Positions 46,186 through 54,488 of a DNA stretch of 64,000 nucleotides are shown piece after piece. Source of the DNA: Endozoicomonas sp965199185 (GTDB lineage Bacteria > Pseudomonadota > Gammaproteobacteria > Pseudomonadales > Endozoicomonadaceae); NCBI GenBank assembly GCA_965199185.1, contig CBDAQW010000043.1, forward strand, positions 1 through 64,000, written 5' to 3'. The stretch's first letter is position 1, and every line of letters begins with the position of its first letter. The notes under the pieces were generated by a model that saw only the letters and a program-made list of their open reading frames with translations, had not been told where the DNA came from and made no database searches. A program made the translations under genes and the position numbers.

Positions 46186-46288
46186 ACTGCCCCTAAGTAC
46201 ATTAGTACTAAGGGAGGTGTGCTGGAGATCAGAGTAAAAGTTTCAAGATTTCCGGTGCTTATCTGATGCTTACACAGGAGATACACCC

Positions 46289-46836
46289 ATCAGACGTAAC
46301 AGCTTCCGTGATCGTCGTCCGCAAAAAGCGCCGATCAATGAGAATATCCGTGCCAGAGAAGTTCGACTGATTAATGCCGATGGCGAACAGGTTGGCGTTG
46401 TTAACACGAATGACGCTCTGGCGATGGCCCAGGAAGCAGGGCTCGATCTGGTCGAAATCAATGCAACCAGTGAACCGCCGGTTTGCAAGATCCTGGATTA
46501 CGGTAAGCATCAGTACGAACAGAAGAAGCAAAAAGCTGCGGCCAAGAAGAAGCAGACTCTTATCCAGGTGAAAGAAGTTAAGTTTCGCCCGGGTACAGAA
46601 GAAGGGGATTATCAGGATAAGGTAAACTGCGCAACCTGATACGTTTCCTGACAGAGGGCAATAAGGCGAAGGTTTCTCTTCGCTACCGTGGTCGTGAGAT
46701 GGCTCACCAAGAGCTGGGCATGGAACTGATGAAACGGGTTGAAACAGACCTCGAAGAACTCGGTACCGTGGAACAGCGCCCAAAAATGGAAGGTCGTCAG
46801 CTGATCATGGTGATCGCCCCGAAAAAGAAGAAGTAA
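46289..46836 (+). CDS. infC: translation initiation factor IF-3, one frameshift
   Basis: The roughly 182-aa factor binds the 30S subunit and checks start codons. The N-domain includes INENIRAREVRLINADGEQV and LDLVEINATSEPPVCKILDY; the C-domain includes KEVKFRPGTEEGDYQ, LRNLIRFLTEGNKAKVSLRY and GRQLIMVIAPKKKK. The start is the rare ATC at 46289-46291, with AGGAG eight bases upstream; IF-3 genes use non-AUG starts so that IF-3 represses itself. One A seems missing in GGTAAACTGCGC (about 46621), splitting the frame after DYQDKV. Confidence 0.92.
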
Positions 46837-46849
46837 TTCGTCGTAAATT

Positions 46850-46905
46850 AAATCGACCGTTGAGCCCGATGCTCTTCGAAGCATAGGGCAAAGGTCGATT
46901 TTTTT
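46850..46905 (+). terminator. hairpin with T-run between infC and rpmI
   Basis: AATCGACC / GGTCGATT (outer), GCCC / GGGC (middle) and ATGCT / AGCAT (inner) give a long stem followed by TTTTTTT. In E. coli the same gap carries L20-mediated control of rpmI-rplT; this could be a partial terminator or attenuator. Confidence 0.7.
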
Positions 46906-47005
46906 GGGTTACTTCACACCAATACGAGTATTGTCTTTTATTGGTTTTTATCAACTATCCCGGCGCTGTCTCGCAAACAGTAGTCGCGAATGCGGAGTGT
47001 TTTTC

Positions 47006-47197
47006 ATGCCAAAAATGAAAACCAACAGTGGTGCCGCGAAGCGTTTCAAGAAAACCGCTTCCGGTTACAAGCGTAAAAGTGCGTTCAAGAGTCACATCCT
47101 GACCAAGATGACCACCAAGCGTAAGCGTCAGCTGCGTGGTACCTCCATGGTATCTGCTGCTGACACCGGTCTCGTAAAGCGTATGCTGCGCGACTGA
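47006..47197 (+). CDS. rpmI: 50S ribosomal protein L35
   Basis: The 63-aa basic protein is PKMKTNSGAAKRFKKTASGY, then RKSAFKSHILTKMTTKRKRQ and MVSAADTGLVKRMLRD, the standard L35 sequence. ATG 47006 is preceded by GGAG. An in-frame extension to 46904 is not conserved. rplT follows after 39 bp. Confidence 0.96.
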   Translation: MPKMKTNSGAAKRFKKTASGYKRKSAFKSHILTKMTTKRKRQLRGTSMVSAADTGLVKRMLRD

Positions 47198-47236
47198 TTA
47201 TTGCTTAATCGTTCATTTTTCTCGGAGATATAACTC

Positions 47237-47593
47237 ATGGCACGTGTAAAACGTGGCGTCATTGCACGCCGTCGTCACAAGAAAGTTCTTAAGGCTGCTA
47301 AAGGCTACTACGGTGCGCGTTCACGCATTTTCCGTGTTGCCAAGCAAGCTGTTACTAAAGCTGGCCAGTATGCATATCGCGACCGTCGTCAGCGTAAGCG
47401 TCAGTTCCGCGCTCTGTGGATCGCACGTATCAACGCTGGTGCTCGCATGAACGGTCTGTCCTACAGCCGTTTCATCGCTGGTATGAAGAAAGCTGCTATC
47501 GAGATCGACCGTAAGGTTCTGGCTGATCTGGCTGTTCACGATAAAGCTGTTTTCGGTCAGTTGGTAGAAAAAGCCAAAGCCGCTCTGGCCTAA
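47237..47593 (+). CDS. rplT: 50S ribosomal protein L20
   Basis: The 118-aa protein starts ARVKRGVIARRRHKKVLKAA and contains YYGARSRIFRVAKQAVTKAG and LWIARINAGARMNGLSYSRF, full-length L20. It assembles early on 23S rRNA and in E. coli represses rpmI-rplT translation. A strong terminator follows, so pheS-pheT are not cotranscribed here, unlike in many relatives. Confidence 0.97.
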   Translation: MARVKRGVIARRRHKKVLKAAKGYYGARSRIFRVAKQAVTKAGQYAYRDRRQRKRQFRALWIARINAGARMNGLSYSRFIAGMKKAAIEIDRKVLADLAVHDKAVFGQLVEKAKAALA

Positions 47594-47610
47594 GTTTTTA
47601 TTCTGCTTAT

Positions 47611-47646
47611 AAAGAGCCTGCGCTTTGCGCATGGCTCTTTTTTTTG
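47611..47646 (+). terminator. rho-independent terminator after rplT
   Basis: AAAGAGCC-TGCGC-TTT-GCGCA-TGGCTCTTT followed by a T-run forms a strong stem with one bulged base. It ends the thrS-infC-rpmI-rplT unit. Confidence 0.88.
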
Positions 47647-47789
47647 TCTGGTTAAAATAGATCTAATAAAAAACTGGTTATAACCATAGATGTTCAAAAT
47701 ATAGGTCAGTGCTCTTCAACTCTGCTAGAGTTGTCATGCTGGTTAGTTCCCTCAGAAAAATCAATAAACAACAAGGAAAGAACACTCTC

Positions 47790-48566
47790 ATGGCTGCCTT
47801 TTATGAAGAAACCGTGCTGTCAGTCAGGCACTGGAATGACACGCTGTTCAGTTTTAAAACCACGCGTCCCTCCGCTCTACGTTTTCATAATGGTCATTTT
47901 GTCATGATTGGTCTGATGGTAGATGGTAAGCCGCTGATGAGAGCCTACAGTATTGCCAGTGCTAATTATGATGAAGAGCTGGAGTTTTTCAGTATCAAAG
48001 TTCCTGATGGTCCATTAACTTCGCGATTGCAGCATCTTCAGGAGGGCGATAAAGTTCTAGTGAGCAAAAAGCCAGTAGGTACCCTCGTTGTAGGTGATCT
48101 AAAACCAGCCAAAAACCTGTTCCTGTTTTCTACCGGCACCGGACTCGCACCCTTTATGAGCATTATCCAGGATCCGGAAACCTATGATCGCTTTGAAAAA
48201 GTAATTCTTGTCCATGGAGTGCGCTATGTCAGTGAGCTGGCTTACCAGAAGCGTATTCAGGAAGAGTTGCCAAACCATGAGTATCTCGGTGAAGAGATTC
48301 GCAATAAGCTGGCTTATTACCCGACAGTAACCCGTGAGCCTTTTAAAAATACTGGTCGAATTACCGATCTTATTGAATCCGGAAAACTCTGTGATGATCT
48401 GCGGCTTCCACCGCTGAATCCTGACACCGATCGGGCCATGATTTGTGGTAGTCAGAATATGCTTTCAGACCTTTGCGATATACTCGATAAAAAAGGCTTC
48501 ATCGCTTCAGCTCACACCGGAGATGTGGCTGATTATGTGATCGAACGGGCGTTTGTAGAAAAATAA
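47790..48566 (+). CDS. fpr: ferredoxin/flavodoxin--NADP+ reductase
   Basis: The 258-aa FAD enzyme transfers electrons between NADPH and ferredoxin or flavodoxin. FAD motif RAYSIASANYDEELEFFSIK, NADP region LFLFSTGTGLAPFMSIIQDP, DRAMICGSQNMLSDLCDILD and the C-terminal DYVIERAFVEK are those of the bacterial subclass I Fpr (Azotobacter-like length). ATG 47790 is chosen for the family N-terminus; the longer frame reads through the leader. Confidence 0.95.
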   Translation: MAAFYEETVLSVRHWNDTLFSFKTTRPSALRFHNGHFVMIGLMVDGKPLMRAYSIASANYDEELEFFSIKVPDGPLTSRLQHLQEGDKVLVSKKPVGTLVVGDLKPAKNLFLFSTGTGLAPFMSIIQDPETYDRFEKVILVHGVRYVSELAYQKRIQEELPNHEYLGEEIRNKLAYYPTVTREPFKNTGRITDLIESGKLCDDLRLPPLNPDTDRAMICGSQNMLSDLCDILDKKGFIASAHTGDVADYVIERAFVEK

Positions 48567-48592
48567 ATCATTTGTCTAAGCCTATAAACGAC

Positions 48593-48626
48593 AAAACCCT
48601 TACGACAGATACCGTAAGGGTTTTAA
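48593..48626 (+). terminator. terminator after fpr
   Basis: AAAACCCTTACG / CGTAAGGGTTTT make a 12-bp stem with an 8-nt loop, with the A and T tracts acting as a bidirectional terminator. Confidence 0.82.
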
Positions 48627-48736
48627 TGTACGACGATGAGGGAGGGGACCAGCAATAGAAAAATTTGATCAAGAAATATTATTTTATCTCAAATAGTAGT
48701 TAAAGCTAACCAGCCTCCCGTTCCCGAATTACCTTT

Positions 48737-49076
48737 TTAGTTTGTCCATTTCACATTTTCCCGCATAGGGTCGCCAGCCGTGTGATTGCGAATAACTTCC
48801 TGCAATTTCTCAACAAGCTTGGGGTAGATGTCAGTTAACCGTTTACGCCCCCCCTTTTTTTCGCTGAGGATCAGTGGGCTCGATATCTGATTCAAGCTCA
48901 GTAATTCCACGACTAATCGTTTTTTGACCACAACCCAACACTTGGGATATGTAACCAATGCCGCCACGACCGAGCTTCAGAGCCTCAGCGGCAGCATAAT
49001 GCCGACGATCCCTCTCATTGAGAGATCGATAGAAGATCTTCATGCGTTTCTTCACTAATGAGGGGTACGCAGCCAT
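48737..49076 (-). pseudogene. ISAzo13-type transposase, 5' remnant with frameshift
   Basis: From ATG 49074-49076 the fragment reads MKIFYRSLNERDRRHYAAAE, LKLGRGGIGYISQVLGCGQK (helix-turn-helix) then, in another frame, KKGGRKRLTDIYPKLVEKLQ and TAGDPMRENVKWTN. These match the N-terminal 110 residues of ISAzo13-family transposases; the DDE core is missing after 48737. The frame changes at a seven-G run (about 48845-48851). GACTATTCCTAAGTACCC at 49145-49162 may be the outer end of the element. Confidence 0.75.
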
Positions 49077-49371
49077 AGTCACCTCCAGCAATGATCAGAG
49101 TATTGACCATTGTCTGAGAGGTGCAAATCGGGAAGCTATTTTTAGACTATTCCTAAGTACCCAATCATAAGTCCTATAAACCAGAAATATTCGATTTCAT
49201 GTGACCGAATAACTAGTTTTGAAGGGTGATACCAGAAAGTTATTTCAGGGCAACTCCACGGCCCTGCCCTGAAGTTGGTGTTATACGCAGAAAATCCCTT
49301 GAAACCCCACTATAAAGCGGCAGGATTTTCTGTGAGAATAGCGCACCTTTTCACGCTAGTACGTTTTTGCC

Positions 49372-51549
49372 ATGACCAAATCGGCTCAAGATCTTTTCTC
49401 TTACCCCAAATACTGGGCGGAATGCTATGGCACCGCGCCTTATCTGCCTATGTCCCGGGCAGAGATGGATGAGCTGGGGTGGGACTCCTGCGATATTATC
49501 ATTGTTACCGGCGATGCTTATGTTGATCACCCGAGTTTCGGTATGGCGATTATTGGTCGCTTTCTTGAATCTCATGGGTTTCGGGTCGGCATTATTGCGC
49601 AGCCAGACTGGACAAATGTGGATGATTTTAAACGACTGGGAAAGCCTAATCTGTTTTACGGTGTAACTGCCGGTAATATGGATTCTATGATCAATCGCTA
49701 CACAGCCGATCTGAAAGTCCGTAATGACGATGCTTACACGCCGAATGCAGCACCGGGAAAAAGACCAGACCGAGCGGCGATTGTTTACAGTCAACGCTGT
49801 AAAGAAGCGTTCAGTGATGTGCCTGTGGTGTTGGGTGGTATTGAAGCCAGCTTGCGTCGTATTGCTCAGTACGACTACTGGAGCAATGAAGTGCGGCGCT
49901 CTGTACTGGTGGATGCCACGGCGGATATTTTGCTCTACGGTAATGCCGAACGAGCCATGGCTGAAGTGGCGAATCGGTTGTCTACCGGTGTAAACATCAA
50001 TGACATCACTGATATTCGCGGTACAGTGATTATCAAGCCGGAAATCACAGGGCAATGGACTGAAATTGACTCCTCTCGCATCGACTGGCCCAAAGATATT
50101 GCTTCCCTGGAAGAAGCCTACGGTGGCAGTCCTTACGAATGCAAAGATGAGTCTGAGTGCAGCAATGAGCAGAGAGAGGCTGAAGAAGCTCAGCCATTGC
50201 GCATTGTCCCTATGCCTCTGCAAAGCAAAGCGGAGCTAGACCCTGTAACATCCTATATTCGTCTGCCGTCGTTTGATAAGGTTCGTAATGATCCTGCGCT
50301 CTATGCTCATACTTCCCGGGTACTGCATCAGGAATCCAACCCGCTGAATGCAAGGGTTCTGGTGCAGAAGCATGGTAATCGTGAACTCTGGGTTAACCCG
50401 CCGCCGTTGCCTCTGGAAACGGCCGAGATTGATAGTGTTTTTGGCTTACACTTCCAGCGTCGTCCACACCCGTCTTATGGTAAGGCAAAAATTCCTGCCT
50501 ACGACATGATCAAAACCTCCGTCAATATTATGCGTGGATGCTTTGGAGGCTGCAGTTTTTGCTCAATCACCGAACATGAAGGACGGATTATTCAGAGCCG
50601 CTCTCATGAATCGATTATCGATGAACTGGAAGATATTACCCGCAAGGTGCCGGGTTTTACCGGGCAGATTTCTGACCTGGGCGGGCCTTCTGCCAATATG
50701 TATCGTTTGGGCTGCAAGGTGCCAGACATTCAGGCTAAATGCCGGCGATTGTCCTGCGTATTTCCGAGTATTTGCGTCAATCTGGAAACGTCTCATAAGC
50801 ATACGACGGCGTTATATCGTAAAGCTCGTGCTGTGCCGGGTATCAAGAAAATAGCTATTGCTTCAGGTTTGCGCTATGACCTTGCGGTCTGTGATCCGGA
50901 ATACGTTGAAGAACTGGTAACGCATCATGTGGGTGGTTATCTGAAAATTGCGCCTGAGCATACGGAGAAGGGCACGCTGGATTTGATGATGAAGCCGGGT
51001 ATGGGCACTTACTACGACTTCAAGAAAATGTTTGAATACTACTCCCGTAAGGCGGGTAAGGAGCAGTATCTGATTCCTTACTTTATTGCCGCGCACCCCG
51101 GCTGTGAAGATGAGGATATGCTCAATCTTGCGCTCTGGCTTAAGAATAATAAGTTCCGTGTGGATCAGGTTCAGACCTTTTACCCTTCACCCATGTCGCT
51201 GGCGACCACCATGTATCACAGTGAACGGAATCCGCTGAAAAAAATCAGTTATAAAAAAACCGGATTGTATACCGCCAAAGATATTGATCAGCGTCGTATA
51301 CATAAGGCTTTTCTGCGTTATCACGATCCGAAAAACTGGCCCAGACTGCGAGAGATTCTGACGCGTATGAATCGAATAGATCTGATTGGCTCAGGGAAAA
51401 AACAGCTGGTTCCGGCAGAAGATAAACAGGGTTACGGGCATCGTAAGTCGTCAGGTCAATATCAACAGGCACGAGGTAGTCAGTGGGATAATCGTCGAAA
51501 GCCTGCTGGGAAAAGAGCGGGTCAGAGAAAAAATACCAAGTATAGATGA
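49372..51549 (+). CDS. ygiQ: radical SAM protein YgiQ (UPF0313)
   Basis: The 725-aa protein has an N-terminal cobalamin-like domain (IIIVTGDAYVDHPSFGMAII), the family block VLGGIEASLRRIAQYDYWSN, the radical SAM cluster motif in MRGCFGGCSFCSITEHEGRI (CxxxCxxC, about residue 390) and a basic C-terminal tail (RRKPAGKRAGQRKNTKYR). Its reaction is not established. It is monocistronic; the 280 bp upstream hold the ISAzo13 end and the ygiQ leader. Confidence 0.93.
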   Translation: MTKSAQDLFSYPKYWAECYGTAPYLPMSRAEMDELGWDSCDIIIVTGDAYVDHPSFGMAIIGRFLESHGFRVGIIAQPDWTNVDDFKRLGKPNLFYGVTAGNMDSMINRYTADLKVRNDDAYTPNAAPGKRPDRAAIVYSQRCKEAFSDVPVVLGGIEASLRRIAQYDYWSNEVRRSVLVDATADILLYGNAERAMAEVANRLSTGVNINDITDIRGTVIIKPEITGQWTEIDSSRIDWPKDIASLEEAYGGSPYECKDESECSNEQREAEEAQPLRIVPMPLQSKAELDPVTSYIRLPSFDKVRNDPALYAHTSRVLHQESNPLNARVLVQKHGNRELWVNPPPLPLETAEIDSVFGLHFQRRPHPSYGKAKIPAYDMIKTSVNIMRGCFGGCSFCSITEHEGRIIQSRSHESIIDELEDITRKVPGFTGQISDLGGPSANMYRLGCKVPDIQAKCRRLSCVFPSICVNLETSHKHTTALYRKARAVPGIKKIAIASGLRYDLAVCDPEYVEELVTHHVGGYLKIAPEHTEKGTLDLMMKPGMGTYYDFKKMFEYYSRKAGKEQYLIPYFIAAHPGCEDEDMLNLALWLKNNKFRVDQVQTFYPSPMSLATTMYHSERNPLKKISYKKTGLYTAKDIDQRRIHKAFLRYHDPKNWPRLREILTRMNRIDLIGSGKKQLVPAEDKQGYGHRKSSGQYQQARGSQWDNRRKPAGKRAGQRKNTKYR

Positions 51550-51675
51550 TCAGCTCTGTTTAAACGCTAAAACATTCAAAATCCATACGGTCGGTTCATC
51601 AAATGACAAGCTGACCGTGCAAACCCTACAAGAACACTGATTATTCTTTCATTTTGAAATGGTCAGTATAGGTGT

Positions 51676-52122
51676 TTAGAGTCCACCCTCGTGTTTACAG
51701 GACACTTCTGTAAGAGACAGTACGTTGCTGCCTTTGGTGCCTTCTGTTTCATTGCTTAGTTTCAACTTGCCGGTGACTTCTATCGTTGCGCCTTCAGTAT
51801 GCTGATCTTTTAGATAGAGGATTGTGTTTTCTGGTAATGCTATTGATTGAATCTGGTATGAGAAATAATAAATGATTTCATCATTTTCATTGAGGTAGCT
51901 CTTTGTTTTCACTGGCTCAAAAGGATTTATCTCTGCTATTTGTCCAGAGACTTTTACTAAAGCACCTTCGGGTTTCATCAACACTTCAGGTGTCAGGTCA
52001 GCCGGAATGCTATCTTCAGCTACCGTCAGACATGCAATCACAGAAAACAGAAAAATAGTGACCAGTTGATACATTGAACGAGACAGGACAGAGCGACTAG
52101 CCTGTAGAATTAAACGGCTCAT
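51676..52122 (-). CDS. exported OB-fold-like protein of unknown function
   Basis: The 148-aa product has a long signal peptide (MYQLVTIFLFSVIACLTVAE region) and a mature part of short beta strands with the spacing of OB-fold proteins (ALVKVSGQIAEINPF, NTILYLKDQHTEGATIEVTG, NVLSLTEVSCKH). An earlier methionine adds a basic leader (MSRLILQASRSVLSRS), so the true start may be MYQLV. Periplasmic stress or nucleic-acid-independent binding roles are possible; no function can be assigned. Confidence 0.65.
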   Translation of the reverse strand: MSRLILQASRSVLSRSMYQLVTIFLFSVIACLTVAEDSIPADLTPEVLMKPEGALVKVSGQIAEINPFEPVKTKSYLNENDEIIYYFSYQIQSIALPENTILYLKDQHTEGATIEVTGKLKLSNETEGTKGSNVLSLTEVSCKHEGGL

Positions 52123-52178
52123 GTTGCATTACTCCGGATGAATCAATGGTCAGTATAGACAACACTGGGAACAACGCA

Positions 52179-53381
52179 TCATGGCCTTATTTCAGGAAGA
52201 CTGCTTTCGGGTATTCTCATGGCATTCTGATAGCAGAGCAATGCGATTCCGGTACAGGTGAGCATCATAAAGGTCATTGGAAATAATGTGTTGTTATGCA
52301 GCAGGCTGACCAGGCTCCCTGTTACCGCACCCATAGTAAACCGCAAGGCTCCGGTAACAGCGGTTGTCGAACCACTGTTTTCCGGGAAATACGACAGTGT
52401 ACAGGCAGAAGCATTTGGCCAGACCAATGATTGACAACCAATTGCCAGCATCACAAGAACGACCACTACGCCTAATGGTGGATCAAAGAAAGCACTGGTA
52501 AATAACAGGCTGTTGGCCAGTAGCTGCAGACTGATACCGAATTTCAGATTCTGTTCCGGTGACCAACGATTGAGTAACTGCACATTGACTCGATTAAACA
52601 GCATCATGGATATCACATTGGCGGCAAAGAGAACCGGATAGATATCGGAGCTGACACCAAAGTACCCCATGTAGATAAACGGTGAAGCAGTCATAAAGGA
52701 AAACTGCATACCACTACTGAAACTCTGAGTAAAAATAAAACTCAGTGCCCGGGAATGACGAAAGACACTGAGGTAACCACTCACCACCTTTTTGAGATTG
52801 AGTCCTTCTGGTTGTCGTCCTCTGGTTTCGGGTAGTAGCAAAAAGAGGGTAATCCAAAGCAAGCTACCGTAGCCGGTTAGCAGCAGGAAGATGCTTCTCC
52901 AACCGTACATTTTTAATAACAAGGCACCCACTACCGGAGCCGCCAGCGGCGCTACCAATACCATAATGCTGACCATGGATAACATTCTGGCACTTTGCTT
53001 TTTATTAAAAAGGTCCCGGACTATCGCTGAGGCGTTGACTGTACTACCGCCTCCACCGAGTGCCTGAAGAAAACGAAACAGCAATAGCTCGTCAGGAGTT
53101 TGTGCCATAGAGATCATTAAACTGGAAAATATAAACACCAGAATACCGGTCAGAGCTATTGGTTTACGCCCATAGCTATCGGAACAAGTACCACCAATCA
53201 GTTGGCCAAGGGCAAACCCAACCAGAAACAGTGTCAGCGAAAATTGAATCAACGTGATATCGGTATTCAGGCTCTCAGCAATGACAGGAAAGGCTGGCAG
53301 ATAAGTGGTGACAGAGAATGGTGTCATTGCGACTAGCATGGCCAACAATAGAGGTAGAGAAGGCTGTGTTTTGATATCCAT
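52179..53381 (-). CDS. Bcr/CflA-family multidrug efflux transporter
   Basis: The 400-aa MFS protein has 12 predicted spans. MTPFSVTTYLPAFPVIAESL, GFALGQLIGGTCSDSYGRKP (motif A between spans 2 and 3) and RFLQALGGGGSTVNASAIVR are typical of the Bcr/CflA drug:H+ antiporters (bicyclomycin, sulfonamide, chloramphenicol resistance). Substrate unknown here. It is followed by the exported protein gene on the same strand, with no evidence of coupling. Confidence 0.88.
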   Translation of the reverse strand: MDIKTQPSLPLLLAMLVAMTPFSVTTYLPAFPVIAESLNTDITLIQFSLTLFLVGFALGQLIGGTCSDSYGRKPIALTGILVFIFSSLMISMAQTPDELLLFRFLQALGGGGSTVNASAIVRDLFNKKQSARMLSMVSIMVLVAPLAAPVVGALLLKMYGWRSIFLLLTGYGSLLWITLFLLLPETRGRQPEGLNLKKVVSGYLSVFRHSRALSFIFTQSFSSGMQFSFMTASPFIYMGYFGVSSDIYPVLFAANVISMMLFNRVNVQLLNRWSPEQNLKFGISLQLLANSLLFTSAFFDPPLGVVVVLVMLAIGCQSLVWPNASACTLSYFPENSGSTTAVTGALRFTMGAVTGSLVSLLHNNTLFPMTFMMLTCTGIALLCYQNAMRIPESSLPEIRP

Positions 53382-53665
53382 ATCCGGGTTAAGGCGTGCT
53401 CTGATGGTTTAACTGTTCAACATTACATGAAATAGGGATGCATTGCTTTGTTTCAGGTCAGCAATCAGGTTATCGGCTTGAGAATAGGTTTTATCAAACC
53501 GACCATTGCAGCAGATTGGCATTTCTTTCAGGATTACCGAACTAAAGAGTTTTGCAGCAGCATTGATCGCAAGAGTGATGAGTACCGAGAGCATCATTTT
53601 CAGACAAATCTTAAGTACTCACCCCTATGAAATCATGATTGGTTGATGGCCGGGTGTGTTTCTAG
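53382..53665. other. intergenic sequence before the IS66 element
   Basis: A short minus frame at 53409-53597 is not supported by composition or a ribosome-binding site. The last 8 bp (GTTTCTAG, 53658-53665) are the left copy of the IS66 target duplication. Confidence 0.4.
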
Positions 53666-53743
53666 GTAAGCGTCAGCCAAAACCCATCTACCCAGCCTTA
53701 CCGCCAATCCGGATACTGATGCTTCCAGCTTTCAGGAGGCAAC

Positions 53744-54076
53744 ATGTCCGAAAAACAACAATTCTGGTTTCAGCACATCGAACAATGGCAGCAAAGCGGA
53801 CTTTCTCAGGCGGAATACGCTCGTCAGCAGAAACTGTCCATCAAATCTTTCGGCTATTACCGTCGTCGCTACAGGCAACAATCGGCCCCTGATAAAAAGC
53901 CGACCCCTCTATTACCAGTCACTGTAGCCAATATCGAGACCAATTCGCCCCCTGCTCAACCAGGAACGACCGGCATCACCCTGACCAGCCCCTCCGGGTT
54001 TCGTATCGAACTGGCACCGGGATTCGACCCCCAGACCTTGCGAACCGTACTGCAAACCCTGGAGGTTGCAGCATGA
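53744..54076 (+). CDS. tnpA: IS66 TnpA accessory protein
   Basis: The 110-aa protein has the IS66 TnpA N-terminal helix-turn-helix (SEKQQFWFQHIEQWQQSGLS, then QAEYARQQKLSIKSFGYYRR) and a C-terminal strand region. TnpA is required with TnpB for transposition of three-gene IS66 elements; its exact role is unsettled. Its stop overlaps tnpB by ATGA, indicating translational coupling. Confidence 0.92.
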   Translation: MSEKQQFWFQHIEQWQQSGLSQAEYARQQKLSIKSFGYYRRRYRQQSAPDKKPTPLLPVTVANIETNSPPAQPGTTGITLTSPSGFRIELAPGFDPQTLRTVLQTLEVAA

Positions 54077-54432
54077 TAGGTGATGCGACTTCCCTCAAGG
54101 TCTACCTGGCTCCCGGTGTCACCGACATGCGCAAGTCTATCGATGGTCTCTCCCTGATCGCCAGCGAAGTACTGAACCTGGACCCGTTCTCCGAAAGCCT
54201 GTTCGTATTCTGCAACCGGGAACGCAACAAACTTAAAATACTGCACTGGCAGACTAACGGCTTCTGGCTTTACTATCGTCGCCTTGAGAAAGGCCGTTTC
54301 AATTGGCCTGATTATGAAAGTCCGAATCAGGCCATCACGCTGACCCGCCGTGAGCTGAACTGGCTTCTGGACGGCTTGCCTCTCGACCAGAAAAAAGCGC
54401 ACCCGACATTGTGCTATCAGCCTGCCGCCTGA
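54073..54432 (+). CDS. tnpB: IS66 TnpB (Orf2) protein
   Basis: The 119-aa protein shows the family signature VYLAPGVTDMRKSIDGLSLI, LFVFCNRERNKLKILHWQTN and GFWLYYRRLEKGRFNWP. TnpB is an essential accessory factor of unknown biochemical action. It overlaps tnpA by 4 bp. Confidence 0.94.
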   Translation: MIGDATSLKVYLAPGVTDMRKSIDGLSLIASEVLNLDPFSESLFVFCNRERNKLKILHWQTNGFWLYYRRLEKGRFNWPDYESPNQAITLTRRELNWLLDGLPLDQKKAHPTLCYQPAA

Positions 54433-54488
54433 ATGTCCATGACCTGCCACAATGCAAACGACGGCGGTTATGTTGGATAATAGGCGAC

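Noticed and set aside
53409..53597. 62-aa minus-strand frame
   Set aside because: No ribosome-binding site, no recognisable motif, and composition like the surrounding intergenic DNA.
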